A stretch of DNA of 17,034 nt. Source: Spirochaetaceae bacterium (GTDB taxonomy: Bacteria; Spirochaetota; Spirochaetia; Treponematales; Breznakiellaceae). Shown here piece by piece: positions 7,905 to 15,936 of this stretch; the first letter of the stretch is position 1, and the number at the start of each line of letters is the position of its first letter. The DNA lies in assembly GCA_031279895.1 (NCBI GenBank), contig JAITHR010000033.1, forward strand, positions 1 to 17,034. The letters are read 5' to 3'. The notes below the pieces were generated by a model. The model was not told the origin of the DNA. It made no database searches and saw only the letters and a program-made list of their open reading frames with translations. The translations under genes were made by a program, and so were the position numbers.

Positions 7905-10900
7905 TCAGAAATTAGAACCGGACTTGGTAATGAGTTCATCATCCCGCTCGGTAAGGGGAATCTGTTTGCCGTTGTTGTCATAGATAGTTAAATCCAGCGC
8001 CAAACCGCGTAATTCCTGTACCAGTACATTGAAAGATTCCGGTATCCCCGCGGTAGTTGAAGGTTCTCCCTTCACAATGGCCTCATAAATCTTAGAACGT
8101 CCGGTCATATCGTCAGATTTAATGGTAAGGAGTTCCTGTAAGGTATTAGCTGCGCCATAGGCTTCCAAAGCCCAGACCTCCATTTCGCCAAGGCGCTGTC
8201 CGCCAAACTGGGCTTTACCGCCCAATGGTTGCTGGGTTACAAGAGAATAAGGACCGGTTGACCGTGCGTGCATCTTGTCATCTACTAAATGATGCAGTTT
8301 AAGAAAATAAATCACACCGCAGAAAATAGGATTGACAAAAGTTTCGCCGGTACGTCCGTCCCGCAGGTACGTCTTAGATGTAACCGGAAGCCCCGCCTCT
8401 TTGAGTTTTTCTTCGATCTGTTCGGTTGAGGGAGACTGGAATACTGGTGAAGAAAACCATTCCCCCAAGGTAGACGCGGCCCAGCCAAGTTCGGTTTCCA
8501 AAAGTTGTCCGATATTCATGCGGGAAGGCACCCCCAAAGGGGTAAGGCAGAGATCCAACGGCGTACCGTCTTCCATGTAGGGCATATCCTCTTCCGGTAA
8601 TATGCGCGCCACGACTCCTTTATTGCCATGACGCCCGGCCATTTTGTCTCCCTCTCTGAGTTTTCGCTTCGTAGCGATAAGCACTTTCACTACCTCGTCT
8701 ACCCCCGGATTAAGGTCATCCCCGGAGGTACGCTTGAGACGTTGAATATCGATGACGGTTCCGTCAATGCCGTGCGGCACCCGTAGGGATGAATCTCGAA
8801 CTTCCTTCGCTTTTTCACCGAATATAGAGTTCAGGAGTTTAAACTCCGGCGTGGTTTCGGTCTCGCTTTTTGGCGTTACTTTACCAACCAGAATATCTCC
8901 GGCCCGAACCTTCGCGCCTATTCGGATAATTCCTTCGGAATCGAGGTTATCCAGACTCTTTTCAGAGGTATTGGGAATGTCTCTGGTTATTTTTTCAGGC
9001 CCCAGTTTGGTTTCCCGAATTTCGGTGAAAAATTCTTTTATATGGATTGAAGTGAACATATCTTCTTTCACCACTCGTTCGGAAATGAGGATAGAGTCTT
9101 CATAATTATATCCGTTCCAGGGTATAAAACCAACAAGAACATTCCGTCCTAGTGCAAGCTCCCCGTTTTTGGTCGCGGGACCGTCGGCGATAACCTGCCC
9201 GGCAATGACCCGTTCTCCCACCGCCACCAGAGGACGCTGGTTATAACAGGTATCCTGATTGGTCCGCTGATACTTGACCAGTTGGTACACATCAAAACCT
9301 TCGGCATTGATTCCGGAGATTGGAGGTTTACCTGTATTATCATCCGATTTAACCAGAATCTCAGAGGATGTAACCCGTACTACCGTGCCGGAGCGCCGAA
9401 CTTTTACCAGCACTCCTGAATCATAAGCGCATTTGCCTTCCATACCGGTACCTACTCGCGGCGCTTCGGGAAATACCAACGGCACCGCTTGACGCTGCAT
9501 ATTTGAACCCATGAGCGCTCGGTTAGCGTCATCATGCTCCAAAAACGGAATAAGGGACGCGGAAACTGAAATAATCTGTTTGGGAGACACATCCATATAA
9601 TGAATATCCTCAGGGTTTTTTGTGGTATAATCTCCTTGACGGCGGCATGATATCTGCTCATCCACAAAAGACCCGTCATTGTTCAGCTTTGCTGAAGCTT
9701 GGGCAATATAGTACCGGTCTTCATCCATAGCGGACAGATACTCAATATCTTTTGTAGCCATTTTTTCGCTGACTTTACGATAGGGAGTTTCCAGAAATCC
9801 ATATTCATTCACTCGTGTATAGTTTGCTAAGGATACGATAAGCCCGATATTCGGCCCTTCTGGTGTTTCAATGGGACACATACGGCCATAATGGGTGTAA
9901 TGCACATCCCGTACCTCAAAACCCGCCCGATCCCTTGACAGACCGCCGGGTCCCAGTGCGTTGAGCCGCCGTTTATGGGTTAGTTCCGCCAGAGGATTCA
10001 CCTGATCCATAAATTGGGAAAGCTGACTGGAACCGAAAAATTCTTTTATTGCCGCCACTACAGGCTTAATCGAAATCAAATCTTGCGGCTTGATTGTATC
10101 TGTTTCTTTGAGACTCATCCGCTCCTTGGCAATCCGCTCCATGCGACTGAACGCGGTCTTCATGGCGTTAGCCATGAGTTCTCCCACTGATCGAACCCGT
10201 CGGTTTCCCAAATGGTCAATATCGTCGATATTATCAACTCCCACATAGACTTTGATAAGATATTTCATGGTTGCAATAATATCTTGCCTAGTCAAGGTAA
10301 ACTCTGTTATAGCCGGTTTGAAATCAAACTTTTTGTTGAGTTTATAACGTCCCACCTTGCCTAAATCATATCGTCGAGAATTGAAGAACATACCCATAAG
10401 ATCTTTCTCCGCGGCGTCAACAGTGATGGACTCGCCGGGCATAAGTACCGAATAGACCGCCGAAAGAGCGTCTTCTTTGGAAGGCTCGTCTCGTTCTGGA
10501 TCATCTTTGAGAAATTTGATTTCTTCCCGCTCAAAACAGTTAAGCAACATGGATGAATTGAGCGATTCGGGATCGTCAAAGTTAATAACCTCCACAGAAC
10601 GTATATTGTTAAGCAATAGTTCATCCACATTATGAGGGTGTAGCCTCTCTCCAGCCCTGTAGAGCTTTTTTCTGGATACATCGGTACCGTCGGCGCCTTC
10701 GGTCATCCCCGTCCCCTCAGCAGAGGCGATCCATACAGCGGACGCAAGCACTTTGCCGGAGAATCGCTCGCGGGTTTCCCGATCGTCAATAACCTCCAAG
10801 GTATCTACCTTATAGAATGCCTTAATGATTTCTTCTCGATTTTCATAGCCCAGGGCGCGGAGGAATATGGTTCCCAGAATCCGCTTTTTTCGGTCGATCT

Positions 10901-11468
10901 TGGCATAGATTAATTCTTTTTTCTGATCGATTTCAAATTCCAGCCAAGAGCCGCGGTAAGGAATGATACGGGATGAAAAGATGTTTTTTTCATGGCTGAA
11001 GATAACCCCCGGAGACCGGTGTATCTGGGATACAACCACCCGTTCCGCGCCGTTTATGATAAAGGTCCCCCGCTCGCTCATAATGGGAATATCTCCCATA
11101 TAGATGTCTTTTTGGCGGATTTCACCGGTCTGTTGAAAAATCAGGTTTACTCGCGCCTTGAGGGAAACCGAATAGGTCAGTCCTTTTTGTTTACAATCCT
11201 GCTCGGAAAATTTAATATTCTCTTCGTCTAAGGTGTAATATTCATATTCCAGAACCATATCGCCATTAGGACTTTCAATGGGAAAGGTTGTGGAAAAAAC
11301 TTCCGCGAGCCCCTGCGCTTCAAGGGCTTCATGGTTCCTTAAACGTTCTCTTTGCAGAAAACGTTCATACGAACAAAGTTGAATGTCAATAAGATCCGGA
11401 AGTTCCATTACATCTTGAATATCTTTACCGATATACTTCCGTCTAGCATAGGATCCCTCTTTTACCAT
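7905..11468 (-). CDS. rpoB: DNA-directed RNA polymerase subunit beta
   Basis: This is the second-largest core subunit, forming the active-site cleft with beta'. I take the ATG at 11468, giving 1187 residues, because AGGAGG lies 8 nt before it; a TTG 24 nt upstream is less likely. The N-terminus ([20 protein letters not shown]), the fork/rifampicin region ([13 protein letters not shown] then [14 protein letters not shown]), the [10 protein letters not shown] segment near 940, and the C-terminal [18 protein letters not shown] block are all conserved. Residue 503 is Asn where E. coli has Ser531; Asp and His at the 516 and 526 positions are kept. Asn here is known in spirochaetes and linked to natural rifampicin resistance. 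An attenuator-like hairpin precedes the gene. Confidence 0.98.
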   Translation of the reverse strand: MVKEGSYARRKYIGKDIQDVMELPDLIDIQLCSYERFLQRERLRNHEALEAQGLAEVFSTTFPIESPNGDMVLEYEYYTLDEENIKFSEQDCKQKGLTYSVSLKARVNLIFQQTGEIRQKDIYMGDIPIMSERGTFIINGAERVVVSQIHRSPGVIFSHEKNIFSSRIIPYRGSWLEFEIDQKKELIYAKIDRKKRILGTIFLRALGYENREEIIKAFYKVDTLEVIDDRETRERFSGKVLASAVWIASAEGTGMTEGADGTDVSRKKLYRAGERLHPHNVDELLLNNIRSVEVINFDDPESLNSSMLLNCFEREEIKFLKDDPERDEPSKEDALSAVYSVLMPGESITVDAAEKDLMGMFFNSRRYDLGKVGRYKLNKKFDFKPAITEFTLTRQDIIATMKYLIKVYVGVDNIDDIDHLGNRRVRSVGELMANAMKTAFSRMERIAKERMSLKETDTIKPQDLISIKPVVAAIKEFFGSSQLSQFMDQVNPLAELTHKRRLNALGPGGLSRDRAGFEVRDVHYTHYGRMCPIETPEGPNIGLIVSLANYTRVNEYGFLETPYRKVSEKMATKDIEYLSAMDEDRYYIAQASAKLNNDGSFVDEQISCRRQGDYTTKNPEDIHYMDVSPKQIISVSASLIPFLEHDDANRALMGSNMQRQAVPLVFPEAPRVGTGMEGKCAYDSGVLVKVRRSGTVVRVTSSEILVKSDDNTGKPPISGINAEGFDVYQLVKYQRTNQDTCYNQRPLVAVGERVIAGQVIADGPATKNGELALGRNVLVGFIPWNGYNYEDSILISERVVKEDMFTSIHIKEFFTEIRETKLGPEKITRDIPNTSEKSLDNLDSEGIIRIGAKVRAGDILVGKVTPKSETETTPEFKLLNSIFGEKAKEVRDSSLRVPHGIDGTVIDIQRLKRTSGDDLNPGVDEVVKVLIATKRKLREGDKMAGRHGNKGVVARILPEEDMPYMEDGTPLDLCLTPLGVPSRMNIGQLLETELGWAASTLGEWFSSPVFQSPSTEQIEEKLKEAGLPVTSKTYLRDGRTGETFVNPIFCGVIYFLKLHHLVDDKMHARSTGPYSLVTQQPLGGKAQFGGQRLGEMEVWALEAYGAANTLQELLTIKSDDMTGRSKIYEAIVKGEPSTTAGIPESFNVLVQELRGLALDLTIYDNNGKQIPLTERDDELITKSGSNF

Positions 11469-11474
11469 CAATTC

Positions 11475-11482
11475 ACCCTCCT
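11475..11482 (-). promoter_or_regulatory. Ribosome binding site that fixes the rpoB start
   Basis: AGGAGGGT on the - strand, about 8 nt before the ATG at 11468, supports that codon over the upstream TTG at 11492, which lies 5' of the site. Confidence 0.7.
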
Positions 11483-11500
11483 GGCGGCTCAAATAATTAT

Positions 11501-11530
11501 AAAAAGCCCCCGGACATCCGCCGGAAGCCT
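11501..11530 (-). terminator. Attenuator-like hairpin between rplL and rpoB
   Basis: Read on the - strand, GCTTCCGG pairs with CCGGGGGC (six Watson-Crick pairs and two G-U pairs) around a 7-nt loop, and TTTTT follows at once. It lies in the 99-bp gap between rplL and rpoB. E. coli has a partial terminator in this same gap that lowers polymerase subunit synthesis relative to ribosomal proteins. A similar partial stop is the natural reading here (inference). Confidence 0.65.
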
Positions 11531-11567
11531 TTGTTTACGAGAAAAATAGACCTGTTTGTCGCTAAGT

Positions 11568-11963
11568 TTACTGAATTTCAACAGTACCGCCGGCGGCAGT
11601 GACCTGATCCTTAATTTTTGCGGCCTCTTCTTTAGAGACATTTTCCTTAAGGGGTTTAGGCGCACCTTCCACCAAATCTTTGGCTTCTTTAAGACCCAAA
11701 CCGGTAACTGCGCGGACTTCTTTGATAACCGCGATTTTCTTGGAATCATCAAACGACTTAAGAATAACGTTAAATTCGGTCTGTTCCTCAACAGGTTCCG
11801 CGCCGCCGGCACCGCCGCCCGGTCCCACTGCGGCTATTGCCGCTATAGGGGCTGCTGCGGAAACGCCGAATTTTTCCTCTAACGCTTTAACTACCTCTGA
11901 AATTTCCAGAGCCGTCATGGATGAAATCGCTTCAACGATCTCTTCAACAGAAAGGGCTGCCAT
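11568..11963 (-). CDS. rplL: 50S ribosomal protein L7/L12
   Basis: This is the stalk protein that recruits translation GTPases; it is present as dimers on L10. It has 131 residues, slightly longer than the 121 of E. coli. The N-terminal dimerisation helices ([20 protein letters not shown]) are followed by an Ala/Gly/Pro-rich hinge (about 48-62, including GPGGGAGG). The C-terminal factor-binding domain carries [20 protein letters not shown] and ends GGTVEIQ. I use the ATG at 11963, with AGGAGA 7 nt before it; the open frame extends 22 codons further but without family similarity. The gene lies 101 bp after rplJ. Confidence 0.97.
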   Translation of the reverse strand: MAALSVEEIVEAISSMTALEISEVVKALEEKFGVSAAAPIAAIAAVGPGGGAGGAEPVEEQTEFNVILKSFDDSKKIAVIKEVRAVTGLGLKEAKDLVEGAPKPLKENVSKEEAAKIKDQVTAAGGTVEIQ

Positions 11964-12064
11964 ATTATCTTCTCCTACATCTAAATACACAAATTTACGC
12001 GGCCCATACGGGACGCCTTTTAAAACCAACAGGACGCAGCATGAGAAGCCTGAAGGCTTATCTT
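11964..12064 (-). other. rplJ-rplL intergenic leader
   Basis: This 101-bp gap has no gene. A short perfect stem (AAGCC and GGCTT around TTCA on the - strand, 12046-12059) sits just after the rplJ stop and is not followed by a U tract. It may help set the higher output of L7/L12 compared with L10 (inference). Confidence 0.35.
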
Positions 12065-12610
12065 TTATGACACGGTTTCCGCTTTCTTGTCCCCCACCGC
12101 TTTGATGGCGCGAACCAGGCGGGCATTTATATCATTGATAGTGCCGGCAAGATTTCGAACCGGAGCGTTGAGAACGGACATAAGCATAGAAATCAGTTCC
12201 AGTTTGCCCGGCAGTTTGGAAAAGGCTTCGGCTTGGGCGGCGTTATAGACGGTATCTCCTACCAGTGCGCCTTTTATCTTGAGAGACGGAACCTCTTTGA
12301 TATAGTCAAAGAGGATTTTGGCAACCTCGTTGGCGTCTTTGGGGGCAATCGCTATTGCCGTAGGACCAACGAGATAGCTTGATACATCAGGCGCGGATAA
12401 ATTCTCAAAGGCAATCCGGGCAAAGTTATTTTTCACCACCTTAAATGCCGCGTCTTTGCCGCGAAGCTGTTTCCGCAGGGCGGTGATCTGTTCAACCGTA
12501 AGTCCCCGGTAATCGGCAAAGATAAAATCTTTTGCCTGCTCAAATCCTTCTTTTAATTCTTGTATCGACGCGACTTTAGCATCCTGTATCTTCTTCGCCA
12601 CAATCGCCAT
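12065..12610 (-). CDS. rplJ: 50S ribosomal protein L10
   Basis: L10 anchors L7/L12 dimers to the 23S rRNA GTPase centre. It has 181 residues. The N-terminal rRNA/L11-binding domain carries [20 protein letters not shown] (about 31-50) and [11 protein letters not shown]. The C-terminal alpha-helical part (about 136-175, [20 protein letters not shown]) is the L7/L12 docking region. GAGGAG overlaps the last codons of rplA and lies 6 nt before the ATG. Only 3 nt separate the two genes, so translation is probably coupled. The tight spacing leaves no room for a long L10-binding leader directly before this gene, unlike E. coli. Confidence 0.97.
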   Translation of the reverse strand: MAIVAKKIQDAKVASIQELKEGFEQAKDFIFADYRGLTVEQITALRKQLRGKDAAFKVVKNNFARIAFENLSAPDVSSYLVGPTAIAIAPKDANEVAKILFDYIKEVPSLKIKGALVGDTVYNAAQAEAFSKLPGKLELISMLMSVLNAPVRNLAGTINDINARLVRAIKAVGDKKAETVS

Positions 12611-12613
12611 AGA

Positions 12614-13294
12614 TTACTCCTCGTCCTTGATTAAAACCCATATTCCCGGCCCCATAGTGGAAGCTACCGAAATACTGCGAATAAACTCTCCCTTCGCGTC
12701 CACCGGACGTTTCCGTTTAATCTCCGCTACTGCGGCCCGGACATTTTCCGCAACTTTCTCGCTTTCCATAGAGATCTTCCCTACCGCAAGATGCACCACT
12801 CCGGTCTTATCGGCACGGAATTCAGTGCGCCCCTTCCGCAGTTCCGCCAAAGCCCCTTTCAAATCAAACGTAACGGTTCCGGTTTTGGGGTTCGGCATGA
12901 GTCCTCGCCGGCCTAATACCATGCCGAGTTTTCCCACGTCTTTCATCATATCCGGCGTGGCTACGGCCACATCAAAATCCAGCCACCCGCCTTTGATTTT
13001 TTCGATTAAGTCTTCAGCCCCTACATAGACGGCGCCGGCATCCTGCGCCTCTTTTTCTTTTTCGGCCTTACAGAACACCAGTATCCGTTTTTCACCCTTG
13101 AACTGATTGGGAAGCACCACGGTATCTCTCACTGATTGGCTCTTTTTAAGGTTGAGCTTAACGGACAACTCAACAGTCTCGTCAAACTTGGCGTAAGAAA
13201 GGGTTTTGATTACATTGAGCGCCTCTTTCAAAGCATACGAGGCCGCGCCGTCATATTTTTTTAAGGCATCGAGATATTTTTTGCCGCGTCTCAT
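12614..13294 (-). CDS. rplA: 50S ribosomal protein L1
   Basis: L1 forms the mobile stalk at the ribosomal E site, and in many bacteria it represses its own operon by binding the mRNA leader. It has 226 residues, a normal length. The signature loop is [20 protein letters not shown] (121-140), with Arg where the usual G-P-R-G has Pro. The N-terminus [15 protein letters not shown] and the C-terminal STMGPGIWV are typical. Its ATG overlaps the rplK stop by 4 nt (ATGA), which implies translational coupling. It is followed by rplJ after 3 nt. Confidence 0.97.
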   Translation of the reverse strand: MRRGKKYLDALKKYDGAASYALKEALNVIKTLSYAKFDETVELSVKLNLKKSQSVRDTVVLPNQFKGEKRILVFCKAEKEKEAQDAGAVYVGAEDLIEKIKGGWLDFDVAVATPDMMKDVGKLGMVLGRRGLMPNPKTGTVTFDLKGALAELRKGRTEFRADKTGVVHLAVGKISMESEKVAENVRAAVAEIKRKRPVDAKGEFIRSISVASTMGPGIWVLIKDEE

Positions 13295-13722
13295 TTTTCC
13301 ACCTCGACGCCCATTGAGCGGGCGGTACCGGCAATGATTTTCATAGCTCCCGCCACGTCATTGGCGGATAGGTCCGGCATTTTGAGTTTGGCGATCTCTT
13401 CCAGTTTCACCCTGGACAGTTTGCCTACTTTGACTTTGTGGGACTCGCCCGAGCCTTTCTCAATGCCCGCCGCCTTCTTTATCAGGACCGCAGCAGGCGG
13501 TGTTTTAAGGATAAAGGCAAAAGACTTGTCCGCGTACACGGTGATAACCACCGGTATAATCAGCCCCGCCTCCATCGTTTTTGTCCGGTCATTAAACTGC
13601 TGGACAAACTGGGGCGCACTGACCCCGTGGGGCCCTAAGGCGGGGCCCACCGGCGGCGCAGGCGTGGCTTTTCCCGCCGGGCATTGCAGCTTAATAACCG
13701 CGGCAATTTTTTTCTTTGCCAT
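13291..13722 (-). CDS. rplK: 50S ribosomal protein L11
   Basis: L11 sits at the base of the L7/L12 stalk and binds the thiostrepton region of 23S rRNA. It has 143 residues, the standard length. The proline-rich N-terminal segment ([18 protein letters not shown], about 17-34) and the C-terminal rRNA-binding domain ([20 protein letters not shown]) are intact. GAGGAG lies 6 nt before the ATG. It overlaps rplA by 4 nt. The 102-bp gap upstream to nusG holds several hairpins. Confidence 0.97.
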   Translation of the reverse strand: MAKKKIAAVIKLQCPAGKATPAPPVGPALGPHGVSAPQFVQQFNDRTKTMEAGLIIPVVITVYADKSFAFILKTPPAAVLIKKAAGIEKGSGESHKVKVGKLSRVKLEEIAKLKMPDLSANDVAGAMKIIAGTARSMGVEVEK

Positions 13723-13828
13723 ATATTTCTCCTCTTGTGGTATACTCGGCGCTTCCTCCGAGATAACGTTTCCGGCAAACGGAAACTCCCATCATACCAA
13801 TCATACCAACATAGCGGCAGACCGCTAT
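13723..13828 (-). promoter_or_regulatory. Structured rplK-rplA leader
   Basis: Three stems can form in this gap on the - strand. One is 7 bp at 13811-13817/13822-13828, enclosing the nusG stop codon. One is 7 bp at 13768-13774/13780-13786. One is 5 bp at 13745-13749/13758-13762, just before the ribosome binding site. A perfect tandem TCATACCAA x2 (+ strand) lies at 13792-13809. In E. coli the L11 leader is where L1 represses translation, so this is a candidate L1 target (inference; I did not match a consensus). Confidence 0.4.
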
Positions 13829-14382
13829 ACTTTCTCGACTTGTAAAAAATCAACCTCTACCGGTACGTTCCGGCCAAAAATGCCCACCATAACCTTGAGT
13901 TTGCTTTTTTCCTGATTAACCTCTTCAATAACTCCGGCGAAAGACTCGAAGGGCCCCTCGATGATCTTAACCTGTTCTCCCGACGCGAAAGCCTGTTTGG
14001 TACGCACGGGCCGCTCTCCTTTGATTTCGCCGGATTTTTGCAGTATGCTCCGGGCCTGGTCCGCGGGAAGCGGCTGGGGACGCCTATCCGCCGGAGTTCC
14101 CACAAAACCGGTAACGCCTTGAATAGACCGTATCTTGGAACACGTTTTCTTCCAGTCAAGTTCTGGAATATCCATTTCCAAAAGAATATAGCCCGGAAGG
14201 AATTTCTTGGTTATGGTCCGCTTCCTGCCGTCTTTAATTTCCACCACCTCTTCGGAAGGCACCTTTATATCCCGAACAATTTCCTTATCAAGCTCCCCGT
14301 TTCCAATCATAAGCCGTATTGTTTTTTCTATTTTGTTCTCGTATCCCGAATAGGTATGAAGGACATACCAGCCCGCAGCCAT
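13825..14382 (-). CDS. nusG: Transcription termination/antitermination factor NusG
   Basis: NusG binds the beta' clamp to suppress pausing, and links polymerase to Rho or the ribosome. It has 185 residues. The N-terminal NGN domain (WYVLHTYSGYENKIEKTI, then KKFLPGYILLEM and VTGFVGT) runs to about 115. The KOW domain (about 133-183) carries GEQVKIIEGPFESFAGVIEE and ends VEVDFLQVEKV. AAAGGA precedes the ATG. secE ends 18 nt upstream, the usual secE-nusG pairing. Confidence 0.97.
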   Translation of the reverse strand: MAAGWYVLHTYSGYENKIEKTIRLMIGNGELDKEIVRDIKVPSEEVVEIKDGRKRTITKKFLPGYILLEMDIPELDWKKTCSKIRSIQGVTGFVGTPADRRPQPLPADQARSILQKSGEIKGERPVRTKQAFASGEQVKIIEGPFESFAGVIEEVNQEKSKLKVMVGIFGRNVPVEVDFLQVEKV

Positions 14383-14400
14383 AGTTTTCCTTTACGCCTG

Positions 14401-14580
14401 TTAAAATATTGCCTGCACCCCAAGGAGCAGGATTACATCGACCAAACCCAGAACCGAAGCGATAATAATCGTGGAAATGATAACTACTTTAACAGAGCTT
14501 ATCACATCCTCACGACTGGGCCACAGAACCTTCCGCAACTCATTATACGACTCTTTCAAAAACTGCACTATTTTGTTCAT
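14401..14580 (-). CDS. secE: Preprotein translocase subunit SecE
   Basis: This is a small essential subunit of the SecYEG protein-export channel in the inner membrane. I translated it by hand as 59 residues, starting MNKIVQFLKESYNELRKVLW and ending LLLGVQAIF. The amphipathic helix and WPSRED motif (20-25) precede one membrane helix (about 30-57). This is the short one-span form common outside enterobacteria. AAGGGG lies before the ATG. It sits between tRNA-Trp (24 nt upstream) and nusG (18 nt downstream). Confidence 0.95.
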   Translation of the reverse strand: MNKIVQFLKESYNELRKVLWPSREDVISSVKVVIISTIIIASVLGLVDVILLLGVQAIF

Positions 14581-14603
14581 AGGGTCCCCTTTATTCTAAA
14601 AGC

Positions 14604-14676
14604 CAGGCCAGGTAGGACTCGAACCCACAACATTCGGTTTTGGAGACCGACGCTCTACCATTAGAGCTACTGGCCT
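14604..14676 (-). tRNA. tRNA-Trp (anticodon CCA)
   Basis: The 73-nt cloverleaf has a 7-bp acceptor AGGCCAG/CTGGCCT, a D arm with AGCTCTAATGGTAGAGC, an anticodon stem TCGGT/ACCGA around loop CTCCAAA (CCA), and a T arm with GGTTCGAGTCC. The discriminator is G. The next bases are GCT, so the 3' CCA is not encoded. Its place between rpmG and secE is a widespread bacterial arrangement. Confidence 0.96.
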
Positions 14677-14688
14677 AAAGCGTATAAG

Positions 14689-14862
14689 CTACTTGATTTT
14701 CGTTTCTTTGTGAAGGGTATGTTTTCTGTCAAAGGGACAGTATTTATTAAACTCCAGTTTCTCCTGGATATTCCGCCGATTTTTCTTGGTGGTGTAATTC
14801 TTCCGCTTGCATTCGGTACATTGCAAGGCGATAAGTTCAACCGCCGTCTTTTTTGATGCCAT
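14689..14862 (-). CDS. rpmG: 50S ribosomal protein L33
   Basis: This is a small large-subunit protein near the E site. Hand translation gives 57 residues, from [20 protein letters not shown] to HKETKIK. The family signature is clear ([29 protein letters not shown]). The first half of the zinc ribbon is present (C15, C18), but of the second pair only C42 remains; Asp45 stands where a fourth Cys is expected. Metal binding may be altered. GAAGAGG lies 6 nt before the ATG. tRNA-Trp follows after 12 nt. The 5' side is a G-rich leader and tRNA-Thr. Confidence 0.95.
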   Translation of the reverse strand: MASKKTAVELIALQCTECKRKNYTTKKNRRNIQEKLEFNKYCPFDRKHTLHKETKIK

Positions 14863-14904
14863 CTTTAGCCTCTTCCCTGTTTGTTATGTATCATCTTTTT
14901 CCCT

Positions 14905-15040
14905 ACCGCGCCGCTTCCGTCTGCCCGCTTCCGCTCCCGTCTCCATCTCCGCCGCTCACCCCGCGCTGCCCGCTTCCGTCTCCCTCTCCCTCTCCGCCCC
15001 CATCTCCGCCGCCCCGTCCCACCTGTTGGCCGCCGGTGCG
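14905..15040 (-). other. Purine-rich, G-run leader between tRNA-Thr and rpmG
   Basis: The - strand here is almost all G and A with some C, built of short imperfect units such as GGAGAGGGAGAGGGAGACGG. CTGCCCGCTTCCG (+ strand) occurs at 14921-14933 and 14966-14978; CATCTCCGCCGC occurs at 14944-14955 and 15001-15012. Runs of three or more G on the transcribed strand (14982-84, 14988-90, 14997-15001, 15012-15, 15018-20) could form a G-quadruplex in DNA or RNA. Frames crossing it run into the tRNA and are not believable genes. Confidence 0.6.
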
Positions 15041-15043
15041 GAA

Positions 15044-15116
15044 AGCCCTCGAACGGAATCGAACCGTTGACCTTATCCTTACCATGGATATGCTCTGCCG
15101 ACTGAGCTACAAGGGC
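15044..15116 (-). tRNA. tRNA-Thr (anticodon GGT)
   Basis: The 73-nt cloverleaf has acceptor GCCCTTG/CGAGGGC with one G-T pair, D arm AGCTCAGTCGGCAGAGC, anticodon stem TATCC/GGATA around loop ATGGTAA (anticodon GGT), and T arm with GGTTCGATTCC. The discriminator is T and no CCA is encoded. It appears to be the first transcribed element of the L33-SecE-NusG-ribosomal block. Confidence 0.95.
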
Positions 15117-15128
15117 ATACAATCACGT

Positions 15129-15182
15129 ATGATAGTATTTAAGAAAAATACTATCATTTATACGGTCAAGTCAAGCTGTCAA
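15129..15182 (-). promoter_or_regulatory. Promoter/operator region before tRNA-Thr
   Basis: On the - strand three TTGAC boxes stand close together (first base of each at 15182, 15174 and 15169); the first is a perfect TTGACA -35 box. Just downstream ATGATAGTATTT (15129-15140) and its exact inverse (15146-15157) form a perfect 12-bp inverted repeat with a 5-nt centre. Candidate -10 boxes are TATAAA (14-nt spacer from TTGACA) or TAGTAT (15-nt spacer from TTGACT), both with short spacing. The palindrome ends 12 nt before the tRNA. Confidence 0.55.
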
Positions 15183-15183
15183 A

Positions 15184-15213
15184 GCGTAAAATTTTAAGGT
15201 CCTACGCTTTTTC
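15184..15213. other. Stem-loop between the LUD gene and the tRNA-Thr promoter
   Basis: AAAGCGTA and TACGCTTT can pair (8 bp) across a 14-nt AT-rich loop. On the + strand the stem runs into TTTTT, but no + strand gene precedes it. On the - strand it could be a weak end for the LUD-domain transcript. The first TTGACA box overlaps its edge. Confidence 0.35.
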
Positions 15214-15246
15214 TCCGCGCACTCCCCCGACGGGTTTTGCGTTATG

Positions 15247-15885
15247 CTAAAAACCCAGATCCTCTCCAACAAGGATTACCTTTATCCGGCCTTCTGGATA
15301 ACACAATCTGGTAATAACAATATGGGAACAAACCGAATCGGGGAAACGGCAGTCCGCGCAGGCGCCGGTTCCGGAGCAGGGAATACGCAGCTGGGGAAAC
15401 CGTTGGGTATTAAGGGGCGCCGCAACGGTTCGCGCTCTGGTTATGGCGTCGTCAAGGGTTTTCACCACTTTATTCATACCGGAGATCACGACGACCTGTT
15501 TGGGCCCGTACAGCAGAGCCGCGATACGGTTGCCGATACGGTCGATGTTTACGAGCTGGCCGTCTTCGCTTACGGCGTTCGCGCCGGTCAGGTAGGTATC
15601 GCAGCTGAAAGCCTTCCGCATGATCTCGTGCTTTTCTTCCGGGCCGGCAGCTTTATCCCGATCGAGGACCGCGACGCCGTCGGAGACGAGCCGCTCCGGT
15701 ATGCCCAGTCCGGCAACGGTAAGGGAGCCGCCCCATGAGACAATGTCGTTTTTGGGGATAAGGGAAAGCGCCAGAACCGCCGCGTCTTCCTTTTCTTCGC
15801 AATACCACGCCTCAAAACGCCGCTCTTTCAGCGCTTTTACCACTCTGGGGCCCAGCTTGTTATTCCGCATTTTATGATAGGTCAT
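15247..15885 (-). CDS. LUD-domain (LutC/DUF162-like) protein
   Basis: The protein has 212 residues from the ATG at 15885. It matches the stand-alone LUD-domain type, related to LutC of the lactate-utilisation complex. Conserved blocks are GGSLTVAGLGIPERL (about 52-66), AFSCDTYLTGANAVSEDGQL (about 92-111), IGNRIAALLYGPKQVVVISG (117-136) and the end RIKVILVGEDLGF. A cysteine cluster, C170, C176, C179 and C186, could bind a metal or Fe-S centre. No lutA or lutB is adjacent, so a role in lactate oxidation is not supported here; its substrate is unknown. There is no Shine-Dalgarno site; a TATAAT lies 7 nt before the ATG, suggesting a leaderless message. An upstream TTG at 15921 would overlap the promoter and is rejected. 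Confidence 0.88.
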   Translation of the reverse strand: MTYHKMRNNKLGPRVVKALKERRFEAWYCEEKEDAAVLALSLIPKNDIVSWGGSLTVAGLGIPERLVSDGVAVLDRDKAAGPEEKHEIMRKAFSCDTYLTGANAVSEDGQLVNIDRIGNRIAALLYGPKQVVVISGMNKVVKTLDDAITRARTVAAPLNTQRFPQLRIPCSGTGACADCRFPDSVCSHIVITRLCYPEGRIKVILVGEDLGF

Positions 15886-15892
15886 AGAGCCG

Positions 15893-15921
15893 ATTATACA
15901 CGAGCGCCGCGCGCGAAGCAA
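15893..15921 (-). promoter_or_regulatory. Promoter of the LUD-domain gene
   Basis: TTGCTT (15916-15921) and a perfect TATAAT (15893-15898) are separated by 17 bp on the - strand. The expected transcription start falls on or next to the A of the ATG at 15885. Confidence 0.6.
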
Positions 15922-15936
15922 CCCGCTTTCGCACCC

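Noticed and set aside
11964..12029. Upstream start giving a 153-residue L7/L12
   Set aside because: The extra 22 residues have no L12 similarity, and a good ribosome binding site precedes the ATG at 11963.
14853..15197. Proline-rich small proteins on the + strand, and Gly/Arg-rich ones on the - strand, in the G-rich tract
   Set aside because: They run through tRNA-Thr, lack ribosome binding sites and reflect base composition only.
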